Notes: generated from the sequence alone by a model not told the origin. Shown: positions 1-7,879, counted from the first letter of the stretch. The stretch is 64,000 bases of DNA from Burkholderia sp. BCC0322 (GCF_902833045.1 NZ_CADFDU010000003.1:558001-622000); one strand, 5' to 3'. A program made the numbers and translations.

Positions 1-540
1 CATGCTCGGCACGCCTATGCGAAACCTCCAGAACGAAGCAGTAGATGGCGTAAGGGTGTCCTTGTTCCACAAGTCAATATGGCCGCCGCTCAACGTGTCG
101 CCAGAATCCCCTTCTTGCCGCCAGTAGCCAAAAAAATAGATGATACCGGTTCGACCTTTAATCTTGCGCTGCCAGTCCTGGCCGGTGATGTTCTCCGGCT
201 TGCCCAGGCCGAGGAACGGCTGAAGCTTCAACCATTCGGCCAACTCGTAGGCACGCGTCGCTGCCGCTTTCCCGTCGAGTATCAGACGACCTAAGGACTT
301 CTTCCCCGGCATCGGTTTCAACACCTTCTGCGAAAACGACTTCATGTCGCTCCCGACGTGGTGAAACGTAACGCTCATGCGAATAGCGCACTGATTCTCA
401 TACTGGCCGGTGGGATCGTCGTATGGATCCTTCTTTGGATAGGCGCTCCAAAGTTCCCGAAATGACAACGTCTGAAGCGTTACCGGTTTGATGGACCCTT
501 TAGTGTCGTTCGAGCGAACCTTCGTAGGCTTGTTTGGCAT
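1..540 (-). CDS. tae4: Type VI secretion amidase effector Tae4 (3' end outside window)
   Basis: The minus strand is open from an ATG at 540 to base 1 (180 codons, no stop), so the C-terminus lies outside the window. The protein shows the Tae4 signature: an LWSAYP element near residue 31, the catalytic cysteine in NQCAIRMS (Cys about 51), a KGRTGIIYFFGYW strand, and the catalytic histidine in GGHIDLWN (about 154). Tae4 enzymes are NlpC/P60-like amidases that cut the D-Glu-mDAP bond of peptidoglycan after T6SS injection into the periplasm of rival cells. The gene starts 3 nt after the PAAR stop codon, so the PAAR protein probably carries it. A Tai4 immunity gene would be expected just beyond position 1. 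GC is visibly lower than the surroundings, suggesting an acquired cassette. Family call is firm; activity is inferred. Confidence 0.9.
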   Translation of the reverse strand, partial: MPNKPTKVRSNDTKGSIKPVTLQTLSFRELWSAYPKKDPYDDPTGQYENQCAIRMSVTFHHVGSDMKSFSQKVLKPMPGKKSLGRLILDGKAAATRAYELAEWLKLQPFLGLGKPENITGQDWQRKIKGRTGIIYFFGYWRQEGDSGDTLSGGHIDLWNKDTLTPSTASFWRFRIGVPSM

Positions 541-543
541 CAG

Positions 544-1103
544 TCAACTCTCGTATTGTTTTTCAATGGCCTCGTCGCCCCAATAAACCGTGTACTCATC
601 GGGTTTGTTGCCGGTATCGATGCGGGGCAACTCTCCGCTTGGGTCGAGTCGGCCGTTGTAAGTGCGGCCATCCGCCGTTTCGATGTGGTACGGATATCCG
701 ACAAGTACCGACTCGCGTGTCGTACACACCAGCTTTTCGTCGTAGCCGGAAGGTGCGGCGGATTGGGTTGGCGATGTAGATGACCAAGTTTCACGGGTGG
801 CGGCTACTTGCCTGGACATGCTGCTGTCAGCTTCGTAGAAAATTCGGCTGTCGCCGCCCGCGATGACCTTGTTTTGTCCACACGGACAGAGCACGGGGTC
901 TCCATTCAAAACGACTCTACGACCGTGGCAACTCATGCGCGTGGCGCTGCCTAAAATCTTGAATGCCCCTTTGCAATTGCCACAGGTTGCTTCGTCGCCA
1001 TCCAGCGCAACGCGTTTACCGTTATCGAATATCGTTGACGTGACGGCAATGACCAATCCGCCGGTGTTGTCGAGTCCCTGTCTCTTGCTGCTGTTCTGCG
1101 CAT
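544..1103 (-). CDS. PAAR-domain T6SS spike-tip protein, probable 5' frameshift
   Basis: The open frame encodes a PAAR domain (GGLVIAVTST, then Cys/His-rich DEATCGNCKG, RMSCHGRR and LCPCGQNK, likely the zinc-site region) followed by a C-terminal part of about 95 residues with a GYPYHIETADGR motif that may act as effector adaptor. PAAR proteins cap the VgrG needle. The frame has no ATG and could begin only at a TTG (1056) inside the domain. A well-placed ATG at 1103 with an AAGGA site 7 nt upstream reads MRRTAARDRDSTT, which looks like the missing PAAR N-terminus, but it joins the main frame only if one base is missing near 1062-1068. Either the gene is frameshifted (mutation or sequence error) or it is translated from the TTG. 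No vgrG is adjacent. Confidence 0.8.
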
Positions 1104-1423
1104 CGTCGTTTCCTTTTGCATTAAGGAATCAAAGACAGTCATCGATAAGGGGAAAATTGTCTATGGGACTGATTCGAATTTGCGTGTGACTGATTCGACG
1201 ATTTGTATGCGTTAACGCATCGTCGATGTGGCGTGAGGCAAGCAGCAACGCGCTCGAGTTGCCGATGTTCGCAGCCCGCATATTGCTGATCAACCGTCTG
1301 AAGTCGTGCGCCGAACGTCGGTTGAGAGAGGGTGGCGTGGTCGACGCCGACCGCCACGCGGCGGTTACGCCGCCGTCGATCGCACAGGCGCCTGTCTGCG
1401 AATGACCGCCTGCACGGCGGCTG
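1104..1423. other. Intergenic region between PAAR gene and AsnC gene
   Basis: No convincing gene. The end near 1104-1115 holds the ribosome binding site of the PAAR gene. Two GC hairpins at about 1358-1375 (CGGCG/CGCCG arms) and 1405-1420 (CCGCC/GGCGG arms) lie downstream of the AsnC gene and may end its transcript, though neither has a clear U-tract. Base composition shifts from lower GC to typical GC around 1250, marking the likely edge of the acquired T6SS cassette. Confidence 0.4.
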
Positions 1424-1897
1424 TCACGCTTCCACCGGCATCGCACTCGTGCACTTGATCTCGTCGAGGCACACGCTCGAATGCACGCCGCTCACGCCGG
1501 GAATGCGCATCAGCGTCTCGAGCAGGAACCGCGACAAGCCTTTCAGATCGTGTGCGACGACCTTCAACACGTAGTCGATGTCGCCCGTCACCGAGAAACA
1601 CTCCTGGATCTGCGCGAGATCGGACACCAGTTTCTGGAACTTCGACAGGTCGCGGATATGCCCGCGCTCCATCGTCACGTGCACGAATGCGGTGACGCCG
1701 AAACCGAGCGTGTCGGGGCACAGCCGGGTTTCGTAGCGGCGGATCGCGCCGATTTCTTCGAGCCGCCGGTGGCGGCGCAGCGTCTGCGCGGGCGACAGGC
1801 CGACGGCCTTCGCCAGATCGAGGTTCGACGCGCGGCCGTTCTCCTGCAGGATCGCGAGCAAGTGCCGATCGAGGCGATCCAGAACCGGTTCATGCAT
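1424..1897 (-). CDS. Lrp/AsnC family transcriptional regulator
   Basis: 157 residues. The N-terminal AsnC-type winged helix-turn-helix spans about residues 6-55 (DRLDRHLLAILQENGR then SNLDLAKAVGLSPAQTLRR), and a C-terminal RAM effector domain covers about 70-150 with the expected strand pattern and VTGDIDYVLKV element. Lrp/AsnC proteins are octameric or dimeric feast/famine regulators that bind amino acids. It is transcribed away from the permease and aminotransferase that follow, the usual arrangement when such a regulator controls amino acid uptake and catabolism next door; an aromatic amino acid is the likely effector. That ligand is inferred only from context. Confidence 0.92.
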   Translation of the reverse strand: MHEPVLDRLDRHLLAILQENGRASNLDLAKAVGLSPAQTLRRHRRLEEIGAIRRYETRLCPDTLGFGVTAFVHVTMERGHIRDLSKFQKLVSDLAQIQECFSVTGDIDYVLKVVAHDLKGLSRFLLETLMRIPGVSGVHSSVCLDEIKCTSAMPVEA

Positions 1898-2215
1898 TTT
1901 TGTTTCCTCATTCGTCTCCTGGATGCAATCTTATCTCATAATGTAGGGTTTGCATGAACGGGTTACGAAACCCGATTTCGCCGTCGCGACGCTAAACTGA
2001 CGCCGGATTTTCGTGTGCGAACGCAGCCATGCGGGCGCGGCGACAGTCGGCGGCCGGTCTGGCGGGCCCGCCGACGCGAATCGGGCGCCGCCACGCGAAG
2101 ATTGCAGTCCCCAACCCGGCGGCTCCACGAACGGCCCCGGCACAGCAAAAACAGCGCCCGGCACACCGAGGCGCGCCGCACCGCTTCAGGCGGAGGCGGA
2201 CAGAGTGGAGAAGAC
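1898..2215. promoter_or_regulatory. Divergent control region, AsnC regulator and permease
   Basis: 318 bp between the divergent genes. It holds a -10-like CATAAT at about 1937-1942 and an inverted repeat CGGGTT-N4-AACCCG at 1959-1974, a candidate operator for the AsnC protein. If transcription of the permease starts near there, its leader is about 260 nt and GC-rich. A GGAGAAG ribosome binding site precedes the permease ATG at 2216. Operator assignment is inference. Confidence 0.4.
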
Positions 2216-3601
2216 ATGGTTTCTGGAAACGAGAGCGACGGCCTGAAGCGCGGGCTGAAGAACCGGCACATCCAGCTGATTGCGCTCGGCGGCGCGCTCG
2301 GCACGGGGCTGTTCCTCGGCATCGCGCAGACGATCAAGATGGCAGGCCCGTCCGTGCTGCTCGGTTACGCGGTGGCGGGCATCGTCGCGTTCTTCATCAT
2401 GCGCCAGCTCGGCGAGATGGTCGTCGACGAGCCCGTCGCCGGCTCGTTCAGCTACTTCGCCAACAAGTACGTCGGCCACTTCACCGGCTTCCTGTCGGGC
2501 TGGAACTACTGGGTGCTGTACATCCTCGTCAGCATGGCCGAGCTGTCCGCCGTCGGGATCTACGTGCAGTACTGGTGGCCCGGCGTGCCGACCTGGGTGT
2601 CGGCGCTGGTGTTCTTCGTCGCGATCAACCTGCTCAACCTGGCAAGCGTGAAGTCGTATGGCGAGACGGAATTCTGGTTCTCGATCATCAAGGTCGCCGC
2701 GATCATCGGGATGATCGGCTTCGGCGGCTGGCTGCTCGCGAGCGGCCATGCGGGGCCGGAGGCGAGTGTCCGGAACCTGTGGCAGCACGGCGGCTTCTTC
2801 CCGAACGGCGTGTCGGGGCTCGTGATGTCGATGGCCGCGATCATGTTCTCGTTCGGCGGGCTGGAGCTGATCGGTATTACCGCGGCCGAGGCCGACGATC
2901 CGAAGCGCAGCATTCCGCGTGCGACCAACCAGGTGATCTACCGCATCCTGATTTTCTACATCGGCGCGCTGGCCGTGCTGCTGTCGCTGTATCCGTGGGA
3001 AAAGGTCGTCACCGGCGGCAGCCCGTTCGTGCTGATCTTCCATGCGCTGAGCAGCAACGTGGTGGCCAACGTGCTGAACGTGGTCGTGCTGACGGCCGCG
3101 CTGTCGGTCTACAACAGCGGCGTGTACAGCAACAGCCGGATGCTGTTCGGCCTCGCGAAACAGGGCAACGCGCCGAAGGTGCTGTGCTCGGTGAACAAGC
3201 GCGGCATTCCGCTCGCCGCGCTCGGCGCGTCGGCGCTCGCGACCGGCGTGTGCGTGCTGGTCAACTACTTCATGCCGGGCAAGGCGTTCGAGGTGCTGAT
3301 GGGCCTCGTCGTGTCGGCGCTGATCATCAACTGGGCGATGATCACGCTGATCCATCTGAAGTTCCGCCAGGCGAAGCGCGCAGCCGGGGAAGAGACTTCC
3401 TTCCGCAGTCTGGGCTATCCTTTCACGAATTACCTGTGCCTGGCATTCATGGCCGGCATTCTCGTCGTGATGTACCTGACGCCGGATCTCCGCCTGTCGG
3501 TGTACCTGATCCCGGTATGGCTCGCGGTGCTCGCGGTCGGGTATCGCTTCCGTCAGAAGAATGCGGGCTATGCGGTGCACGACGGTGCATCCGCACGCTG
3601 A
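2216..3601 (+). CDS. aroP: Aromatic amino acid permease (AroP type, AAT family)
   Basis: 461 residues from the ATG at 2216, chosen because it follows a GGAGAAG site and because the protein then begins like AroP (LKRGLKNRHIQLIALGGALG). The frame is open further upstream, but that part is not protein-like. The sequence follows AroP/PheP through the whole family pattern: GTGLFLGIAQTIKMAGPS in TM1, RQLGEMVVDEPVAGSFS in the TM2-3 region, GWNYWVLYILV, and GLELIGITAAEADDPKRSIP in the middle, with 12 predicted membrane spans. It should be a proton symporter for Phe, Tyr and Trp in the inner membrane. The aromatic aminotransferase follows after 46 nt, so the pair probably forms one operon for uptake and transamination of aromatic amino acids. 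Confidence 0.9.
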   Translation: MVSGNESDGLKRGLKNRHIQLIALGGALGTGLFLGIAQTIKMAGPSVLLGYAVAGIVAFFIMRQLGEMVVDEPVAGSFSYFANKYVGHFTGFLSGWNYWVLYILVSMAELSAVGIYVQYWWPGVPTWVSALVFFVAINLLNLASVKSYGETEFWFSIIKVAAIIGMIGFGGWLLASGHAGPEASVRNLWQHGGFFPNGVSGLVMSMAAIMFSFGGLELIGITAAEADDPKRSIPRATNQVIYRILIFYIGALAVLLSLYPWEKVVTGGSPFVLIFHALSSNVVANVLNVVVLTAALSVYNSGVYSNSRMLFGLAKQGNAPKVLCSVNKRGIPLAALGASALATGVCVLVNYFMPGKAFEVLMGLVVSALIINWAMITLIHLKFRQAKRAAGEETSFRSLGYPFTNYLCLAFMAGILVVMYLTPDLRLSVYLIPVWLAVLAVGYRFRQKNAGYAVHDGASAR

Positions 3602-3647
3602 CGCAGGCCACGACCGATCATTCTTCCAAACGAGACCGACTCAAGCC

Positions 3648-4850
3648 ATGTTCGAACACATCGACGCGTACCCGGGCGACCCGATCCTGACGCTCAACGA
3701 GAACTTCCAGAAAGATCCGCGCGACCAGAAGGTCAACCTGAGCATCGGCATCTACTTCGATGCCGAAGGCCGGATTCCGGTGATGGGCGCCGTGCGCGAA
3801 GCCGAAGCCGCGCTGCAGCGCGACAGCGGCCCGAAGCCGTACCTGCCGATGGTCGGCCTGCCGGCGTATCGCGACGCCGTGCAGGCGCTCGTGTTCGGCG
3901 CCGATCACCCGGCCCGCGCGGCCGGCCGCATCGCGACCGTGCAGACGCTCGGCGGTTCCGGCGCGCTGAAGGTGGGCGCCGATTTCCTGAAGCGCTACTT
4001 CCCGGATGCGCAGGTGTGGCTCAGCGATCCGAGCTGGGAAAACCACCGCTTCATCTTCGAGCGCGCCGGCTTCACGGTGAACACGTATCCGTACTACGAC
4101 GAAGCGACGGGCGGCCTGAAGTTCGACGCGATGCTCGCGGCGATCGACGCGCTGCCGGCGCGCAGCATCGTGCTGCTGCACGCGTGCTGCCATAACCCGA
4201 CCGGTGTCGACCTCGACGAAGGCCAGTGGGAGAAGCTGATCGACGTGATCGAGGCGCACGGGCTGCTGCCGTTCGTCGACATGGCGTACCAGGGCTTCGG
4301 CGCGGGCCTCGACGCGGACGCCTTCGCGGTGCGCGAACTCGCCCGCCGCGGCGTGCCGGCGCTGGTTGCGAACTCGTTCTCGAAGAACTTCTCGCTGTAC
4401 GGCGAGCGCGTGGGCGGCCTGAGCGTCGTCTGCGAGGATGCCGCCGCGGCCGACCGCGTGCTCGGCCAGCTGGCCGGCGCCGTGCGCTCGAACTACAGCA
4501 ACCCGCAAACCTACGGCGCGAAGGTCGTGGCGGCCGTGCTCGGCACGCCTGCGCTGCGCAAGCAGTGGGAAGAGGAGCTGGCGGCGATGTGCCGCCGCAT
4601 CGCGCGGATGCGCCAGTCGATCCATGACGGCCTGCGCGACCACGTCAGCGGCGAGGCGCTCACACGCTATGTGAAGCAGCGCGGGATGTTCACGTACACG
4701 GGCCTGACCGAGTCGCAGGTTGACGCGCTGCGCGAAGTGCACGGCGTGTACATCCTGCGTTCGGGCCGGATGTGCGTGGCGGGCCTGAACGACTCGAACG
4801 TCGCGATCGTCGCCGACGCCATCGGCAAGGTGCTGAAGAGCGGCGTCTGA
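3648..4850 (+). CDS. tyrB: Aromatic/aspartate aminotransferase (class I, TyrB-like)
   Basis: 400 residues, a full-length family I-alpha aminotransferase. The start ATG at 3648 gives the typical FEHIDAYPGDPILTLNE N-terminus. The PLP lysine is Lys246 in NSFSKNFSLYGERVG, with the HACCHNPTGVD loop and DMAYQGFGAG aspartate upstream in the normal order, and a C-terminal GRMCVAGLN substrate-arginine motif. It should interconvert aromatic amino acids or aspartate with their 2-oxo acids using 2-oxoglutarate in the cytosol. It lies behind the aromatic permease, which favours tyrosine and phenylalanine as substrates; 4-hydroxyphenylpyruvate made here is the substrate of the dioxygenase encoded at 50674-51801. 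Confidence 0.92.
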   Translation: MFEHIDAYPGDPILTLNENFQKDPRDQKVNLSIGIYFDAEGRIPVMGAVREAEAALQRDSGPKPYLPMVGLPAYRDAVQALVFGADHPARAAGRIATVQTLGGSGALKVGADFLKRYFPDAQVWLSDPSWENHRFIFERAGFTVNTYPYYDEATGGLKFDAMLAAIDALPARSIVLLHACCHNPTGVDLDEGQWEKLIDVIEAHGLLPFVDMAYQGFGAGLDADAFAVRELARRGVPALVANSFSKNFSLYGERVGGLSVVCEDAAAADRVLGQLAGAVRSNYSNPQTYGAKVVAAVLGTPALRKQWEEELAAMCRRIARMRQSIHDGLRDHVSGEALTRYVKQRGMFTYTGLTESQVDALREVHGVYILRSGRMCVAGLNDSNVAIVADAIGKVLKSGV

Positions 4851-4885
4851 GCGCGGCGCGCTCCGGCGCGCCACGCGGCTGGCCG

Positions 4886-4924
4886 AACCGGCTGTCTCCC
4901 GCACGGGGGCAGCCGGTTTTTTGT
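4886..4924 (+). terminator. Rho-independent terminator after the aminotransferase
   Basis: A stem of AACCGGCTG paired with CAGCCGGTT surrounds a GC-rich upper part, followed by TTTTTT. It lies 36 nt past the stop of the aminotransferase gene and closes the permease-aminotransferase unit. Confidence 0.85.
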
Positions 4925-5013
4925 TGTGCGGCCGCAATGTGTGCCACCGGGCTGACGCGGGCGCAGGCGCGGCGGTACGATCACGGAATCGAACGCAACT
5001 CGGAAGGAGCGAC

Positions 5014-5412
5014 ATGGGCATCCGGATCATCCAGATCGGCACGCCGCGCGCGGCCGGCGAGGGCCTGCGGATCGGAACGGTGCGGCGGCCGCCGCGCGGC
5101 GTGCCGAAGGCGGAATTCGCGTCGCGCAACTACTATGATGTATGGTTGCCGACGCTGTCGCCGAGCCCGGAACTCGTCGCGCAGGCGCAGGCCGCCGAAA
5201 CCGATGCCGAATGGAACGCGTTCCGGCGTCATTTCCGCGCGGAAATGGCGCAGGGCGATGCGGCGAAGGTGCTGGACCTGCTGGCGGCGCTGTCGGCGAC
5301 CACCGCGTTCTCGATTGGCTGCTACTGCGACGACGAACGCCATTGCCACCGCAGCGTGCTGCGCGAACTGCTCGCGGAGCGTGGCGCGGCGATCGAGCCG
5401 GACGCGGGCTGA
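5014..5412 (+). CDS. DUF488 family protein
   Basis: 132 residues from the ATG at 5014, which follows a GGAAGGAG site; the longer open frame upstream is not supported. It has the DUF488 pattern: an N-terminal IRIIQIGTPR strand, an RRPPRGVPK basic segment, YYDVWLPTLSPS, and the C-terminal cysteine-rich GCYCDDERHCHRSVL motif. Biochemical function of the family is unknown. It stands alone between the terminator at 4886 and the FNR-type promoter at 5508. Confidence 0.85.
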   Translation: MGIRIIQIGTPRAAGEGLRIGTVRRPPRGVPKAEFASRNYYDVWLPTLSPSPELVAQAQAAETDAEWNAFRRHFRAEMAQGDAAKVLDLLAALSATTAFSIGCYCDDERHCHRSVLRELLAERGAAIEPDAG

Positions 5413-5507
5413 CAGCGGACTGAAACCGGCTCAAACGGGCATCAGCGGCGTCGCGCAGCCGTGCCGGCCAAGCCGCCGCGCCGTGATCGTGCGGCGCAGC
5501 GAACCGG

Positions 5508-5548
5508 TTGACGTGGGTCAAGCGTGCGGGCGCGCGCGCCACTATGCT
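5508..5548 (+). promoter_or_regulatory. FNR-type box and -10 element before the DUF1488 gene
   Basis: TTGACGTGGGTCAA at 5508-5521 is a perfect palindromic FNR/Anr half-site pair (TTGAC-N4-GTCAA). A TATGCT -10 hexamer starts at 5543, 28.5 nt from the box centre, which puts the box near -41, the class II position of FNR-activated promoters. The gene with FNR cysteines at 6679-7458 is the obvious regulator. Confidence 0.75.
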
Positions 5549-5571
5549 CTTGCCATGGAGCCATCACGACG

Positions 5572-5862
5572 ATGACAGGCGGACAGATGCAGATTGCCTT
5601 CCCGCCGGAACCACCCGAATACTGCGCACGCGACCTGGTCGTGGCGTTTTCGGCGCTGGTCGACGGGCGTTGCGTACAGTGCGCGGTCACGGCCGAGGCG
5701 CTGGAGGATCATTTCGGGGCGCCGTCGCTGCTCGAACGCGACCTGCTGGCGGCATTCGACGCGCACCGGCCGGCGATCGAGGCGATGGCGCGACGCATGC
5801 TCGAGGAAATCGGCGGCCGGCCGGTGCTGCTGCACAGCGGCCACTTCCGGCTCGAAGACTGA
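5572..5862 (+). CDS. DUF1488 domain protein
   Basis: 96 residues from the ATG at 5572; an in-frame ATG at 5587 is also possible. The sequence IAFPPEPPEYCARDLVVAF, then ALVDGRCVQCAVTAEALEDHF and a C-terminal HRPAIEAMARRMLEE helix match the DUF1488 family, small cytosolic proteins of unknown function common in Burkholderia. It is the first gene after the FNR-type promoter and lies 16 nt before the next small gene, so the three genes 5572-6624 are probably co-transcribed under low oxygen. Function is unknown. Confidence 0.8.
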   Translation: MTGGQMQIAFPPEPPEYCARDLVVAFSALVDGRCVQCAVTAEALEDHFGAPSLLERDLLAAFDAHRPAIEAMARRMLEEIGGRPVLLHSGHFRLED

Positions 5863-5878
5863 TACCGCAGGAGGGCGC

Positions 5879-6118
5879 ATGACATTGCAGGGCAACATTC
5901 ACGAACGCGACTGGTCCGTCGAGGTCGAGACGCGCCCGTGCGAATCGGGCGAATTCCGCTGCCGCGTGTCGGTCGAGCATGGCACCGGCGCCGCGCGTTT
6001 TCATCACACGTTCGAGCACAGCCATGCGTATCCGACCGAACGCGAGGCGATGATCGAAGGGCTGCGGGCCGGCATGACGTGGATCGAGATGAAGGCGTCG
6101 CAGACCTTCAACGTATGA
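5879..6118 (+). CDS. Conserved hypothetical small protein
   Basis: 79 residues, ATG at 5879 with an excellent CAGGAGGG site. No family is recognised. It is acidic-to-neutral with no signal peptide or membrane span; the pattern of alternating strands (DWSVEVETRPCESGEFRCRVSV) followed by a helix (TEREAMIEGLRAGMTWIEM) suggests a compact alpha/beta fold similar in size to DUF2188-like proteins. It lies 16 nt after the DUF1488 gene, within the presumed FNR-controlled unit. Confidence 0.75.
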   Translation: MTLQGNIHERDWSVEVETRPCESGEFRCRVSVEHGTGAARFHHTFEHSHAYPTEREAMIEGLRAGMTWIEMKASQTFNV

Positions 6119-6273
6119 ACGGTCCCGCGCCGGCGAAGGCGCGGGCAGACTATCGGCCGGGCAGCGATCGAAGAAATCGCGCCGTGCCTCGGGTAACACG
6201 TGCCGCCGCCTTTCGGTGCGGGCGGCACTTGCAAGGCGGTCGACGAGCGGGCGGCCCCGTCAGGAGACATGAC

Positions 6274-6624
6274 ATGGGCGTGGGCATGCAGATCGCCTGC
6301 CACGGATTCGCGGGTTCCGCCGCGGTCGAAGCCGAAGCCGGCGCGCAGCTGGTGCGGCTCGAACGGTTTCGCGCGCTGATCGGCGGTTGCCATCTCGCCA
6401 TCGAATCGCGTGCTGCCGCCGACGGCGCACGCCGGTACGACGTGCGGCTCGACCTCGTGATGCGCGATACGTCGCTCTGGCCGCTTCCGCCGTGCGTCGG
6501 CGACAACATGGACGACGTGCTGCGCCGCGCATTCACGCAGGCCGAGCAGGCGCTGATCGCGTGCCAGGCGGGCGGTGCAAGGGTGGAGCTGCGCAACGTG
6601 GCGGGCGGCGGCGCGGTGCAATGA
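6274..6624 (+). CDS. Possible ribosome hibernation (HPF/RaiA)-like protein
   Basis: 116 residues; the ATG at 6274 follows an AGGAG site, with a second ATG four codons on. The layout resembles short HPF/RaiA (S30AE) proteins: an MQIACHGF first strand, an amphipathic helix (VEAEAGAQLVRLERFRALIG), a strand CHLAIESR, a second strand pair YDVRLDLVMRD, and a final helix beginning DVLRRAFTQAEQAL. Such proteins bind the ribosome between 30S and 50S in resting cells. Placement behind an FNR-type promoter, and pointing at fnr, would fit silencing translation in anoxia. The similarity is of pattern rather than of signature residues, so the family call is tentative. Confidence 0.55.
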   Translation: MGVGMQIACHGFAGSAAVEAEAGAQLVRLERFRALIGGCHLAIESRAAADGARRYDVRLDLVMRDTSLWPLPPCVGDNMDDVLRRAFTQAEQALIACQAGGARVELRNVAGGGAVQ

Positions 6625-6678
6625 CGCATCGCGCGCGCAACCGCGCCGGCGGCCGGGCGTCGTCCCGGCCTTGTTCCA

Positions 6679-7458
6679 TCAGACCCGTGCGAGCGCTTGC
6701 GAGTCGATGATGCGCACGCGCTTGCCGCGCGTTTCGACCAGCGCTTCGCGATGGAACCGCGAGAACATCCGGCTCACGGTTTCGAGCTTCATCCCGAGAT
6801 AGCAGCCGATTTCCTCGCGCGTCATCCGCAGGTTGAATTCCGTTGCCGAATAGCCGCGCGCCTCGAAGCGCGACGACAGGTTCAGCAGGAAGTGCGCGAC
6901 GCGCTGCTCGGCCGACATCGTGCCGAGCAGCAGCATCTGGCTCGATTCGCGGACGATCTCGCTGCTCAGCATCTGGTAGAGGAAGTGCTGCATCGGCTTG
7001 ATCTCGCGGCACGCCGCTTCGAGCGCGCCGAACGGGATGATGCACACGACACTGTCCTCGAGCGCGATCGCGTCGCAGCAGTGCTGTCCGCTGCCGATGC
7101 CATCCATCCCGAGCGTTTCACCGGCAATCTGGAAGCCCGTCACGTGCTCCCGGCCGTCGCGGTGCATCATCACCGTCTTGAACGAACCCGCGCGCACCGC
7201 ATAGATGCTCTGGAACGGATCGTCGGTGCGGAACAGCGCGTCGCCCTGGCGAACCTGCCGGGTCGTGCAGATGATCGCGTCGAGGCGGCCGTATTCGGCC
7301 GCGGTCAGGTGTGGCGGCAGGCACATCGAACGCATCGCGCATACCGAGCAGCCCGCTGCGGGATGTTTGGCGGCGTCGGCGCGCGTGACCGCGCGAAGCG
7401 GAATCACCGGCCGAGGCGTGATGGATCCGGCGGAGGCGCAGGGGGTGGCTGTGGACAT
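6679..7458 (-). CDS. fnr: Fnr-type oxygen-sensing Crp-family regulator
   Basis: 259 residues. It has the four cysteines needed for an oxygen-labile [4Fe-4S] cluster: Cys37, Cys40 and Cys46 in CSVCAMRSMC and Cys127 or 128 in the GSGQHCCDA segment of the cyclic-nucleotide-like domain. The recognition helix at about 213-232 contains LGMKLETVSRMFSRF, with the E-SR residues that read TTGAT half-sites. FNR is active without oxygen and switches cells to anaerobic or microaerobic metabolism. The gene lies 16 nt after the response regulator gene, with a CCGGAGTG site before its ATG, so the two form an operon. Candidate targets in this window are the boxes at 5508, 23777 and 28302. Confidence 0.95.
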   Translation of the reverse strand: MSTATPCASAGSITPRPVIPLRAVTRADAAKHPAAGCSVCAMRSMCLPPHLTAAEYGRLDAIICTTRQVRQGDALFRTDDPFQSIYAVRAGSFKTVMMHRDGREHVTGFQIAGETLGMDGIGSGQHCCDAIALEDSVVCIIPFGALEAACREIKPMQHFLYQMLSSEIVRESSQMLLLGTMSAEQRVAHFLLNLSSRFEARGYSATEFNLRMTREEIGCYLGMKLETVSRMFSRFHREALVETRGKRVRIIDSQALARV

Positions 7459-7474
7459 GAGTCACTCCGGCTCG

Positions 7475-7879
7475 TCAGGGGCGGTGCGCGCGAGCGTGCA
7501 CCAGGGATTCGATAGCACGGCATGCGGCGTCGAATTCGACGGTCTTGTCGAAAAAGTAGTCGGCTCCGGCCGACGCGCATGCCTCTCTGAATGCCGGCGC
7601 CGAGTGATTCGTCAGCACGATCGTGACGATGCGCGGCGCGGCCTTCGACAGCGTCCCGATCAGGTCGAGACCGCTGCCGTCCGCCAGCCGCAGGTCGACG
7701 ATCACCACATCCGCCTGGCTGCTGCGGATATGCGTCCACGCGTCCTGGCTGTCTTCCGCCTCGCCGACGACGGCGACACCGCGGATCGCGCCGACGAGCA
7801 GCGCGATCCGCTGCCGGACGGCGACGGCGTGATCGACGAGAAACACCCGGAGCGCGGGGGGGAACTGGCTGGCATTCAT
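7475..7879 (-). CDS. Stand-alone response regulator receiver domain
   Basis: 134 residues, consisting of a single CheY-like receiver with no output domain. Asp62 in VVIVDLRLADGSG is the phospho-acceptor, Asp16 (LVDHAVAVR) the acidic pocket residue, and Lys112 in FFDKTVEF the conserved lysine; the usual second acidic residue at position 17 is His. The ATG at 7879 is supported by the receiver starting at once. It is the first gene of an operon with fnr and has a striking palindrome in its promoter region (7949-7978). No kinase is adjacent, so its partner is unknown. It may modulate FNR activity or act as a phosphate sink; both are speculation. Confidence 0.88.
   Translation of the reverse strand: MNASQFPPALRVFLVDHAVAVRQRIALLVGAIRGVAVVGEAEDSQDAWTHIRSSQADVVIVDLRLADGSGLDLIGTLSKAAPRIVTIVLTNHSAPAFREACASAGADYFFDKTVEFDAACRAIESLVHARAHRP

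Noticed and set aside
2186-3580. Long minus-strand open frame (464 codons) opposite the aroP permease gene
   Set aside because: It is a shadow of the GC-rich permease gene: His/Arg/Glu-rich sequence with no fold pattern, while the plus strand encodes a clear AAT permease.
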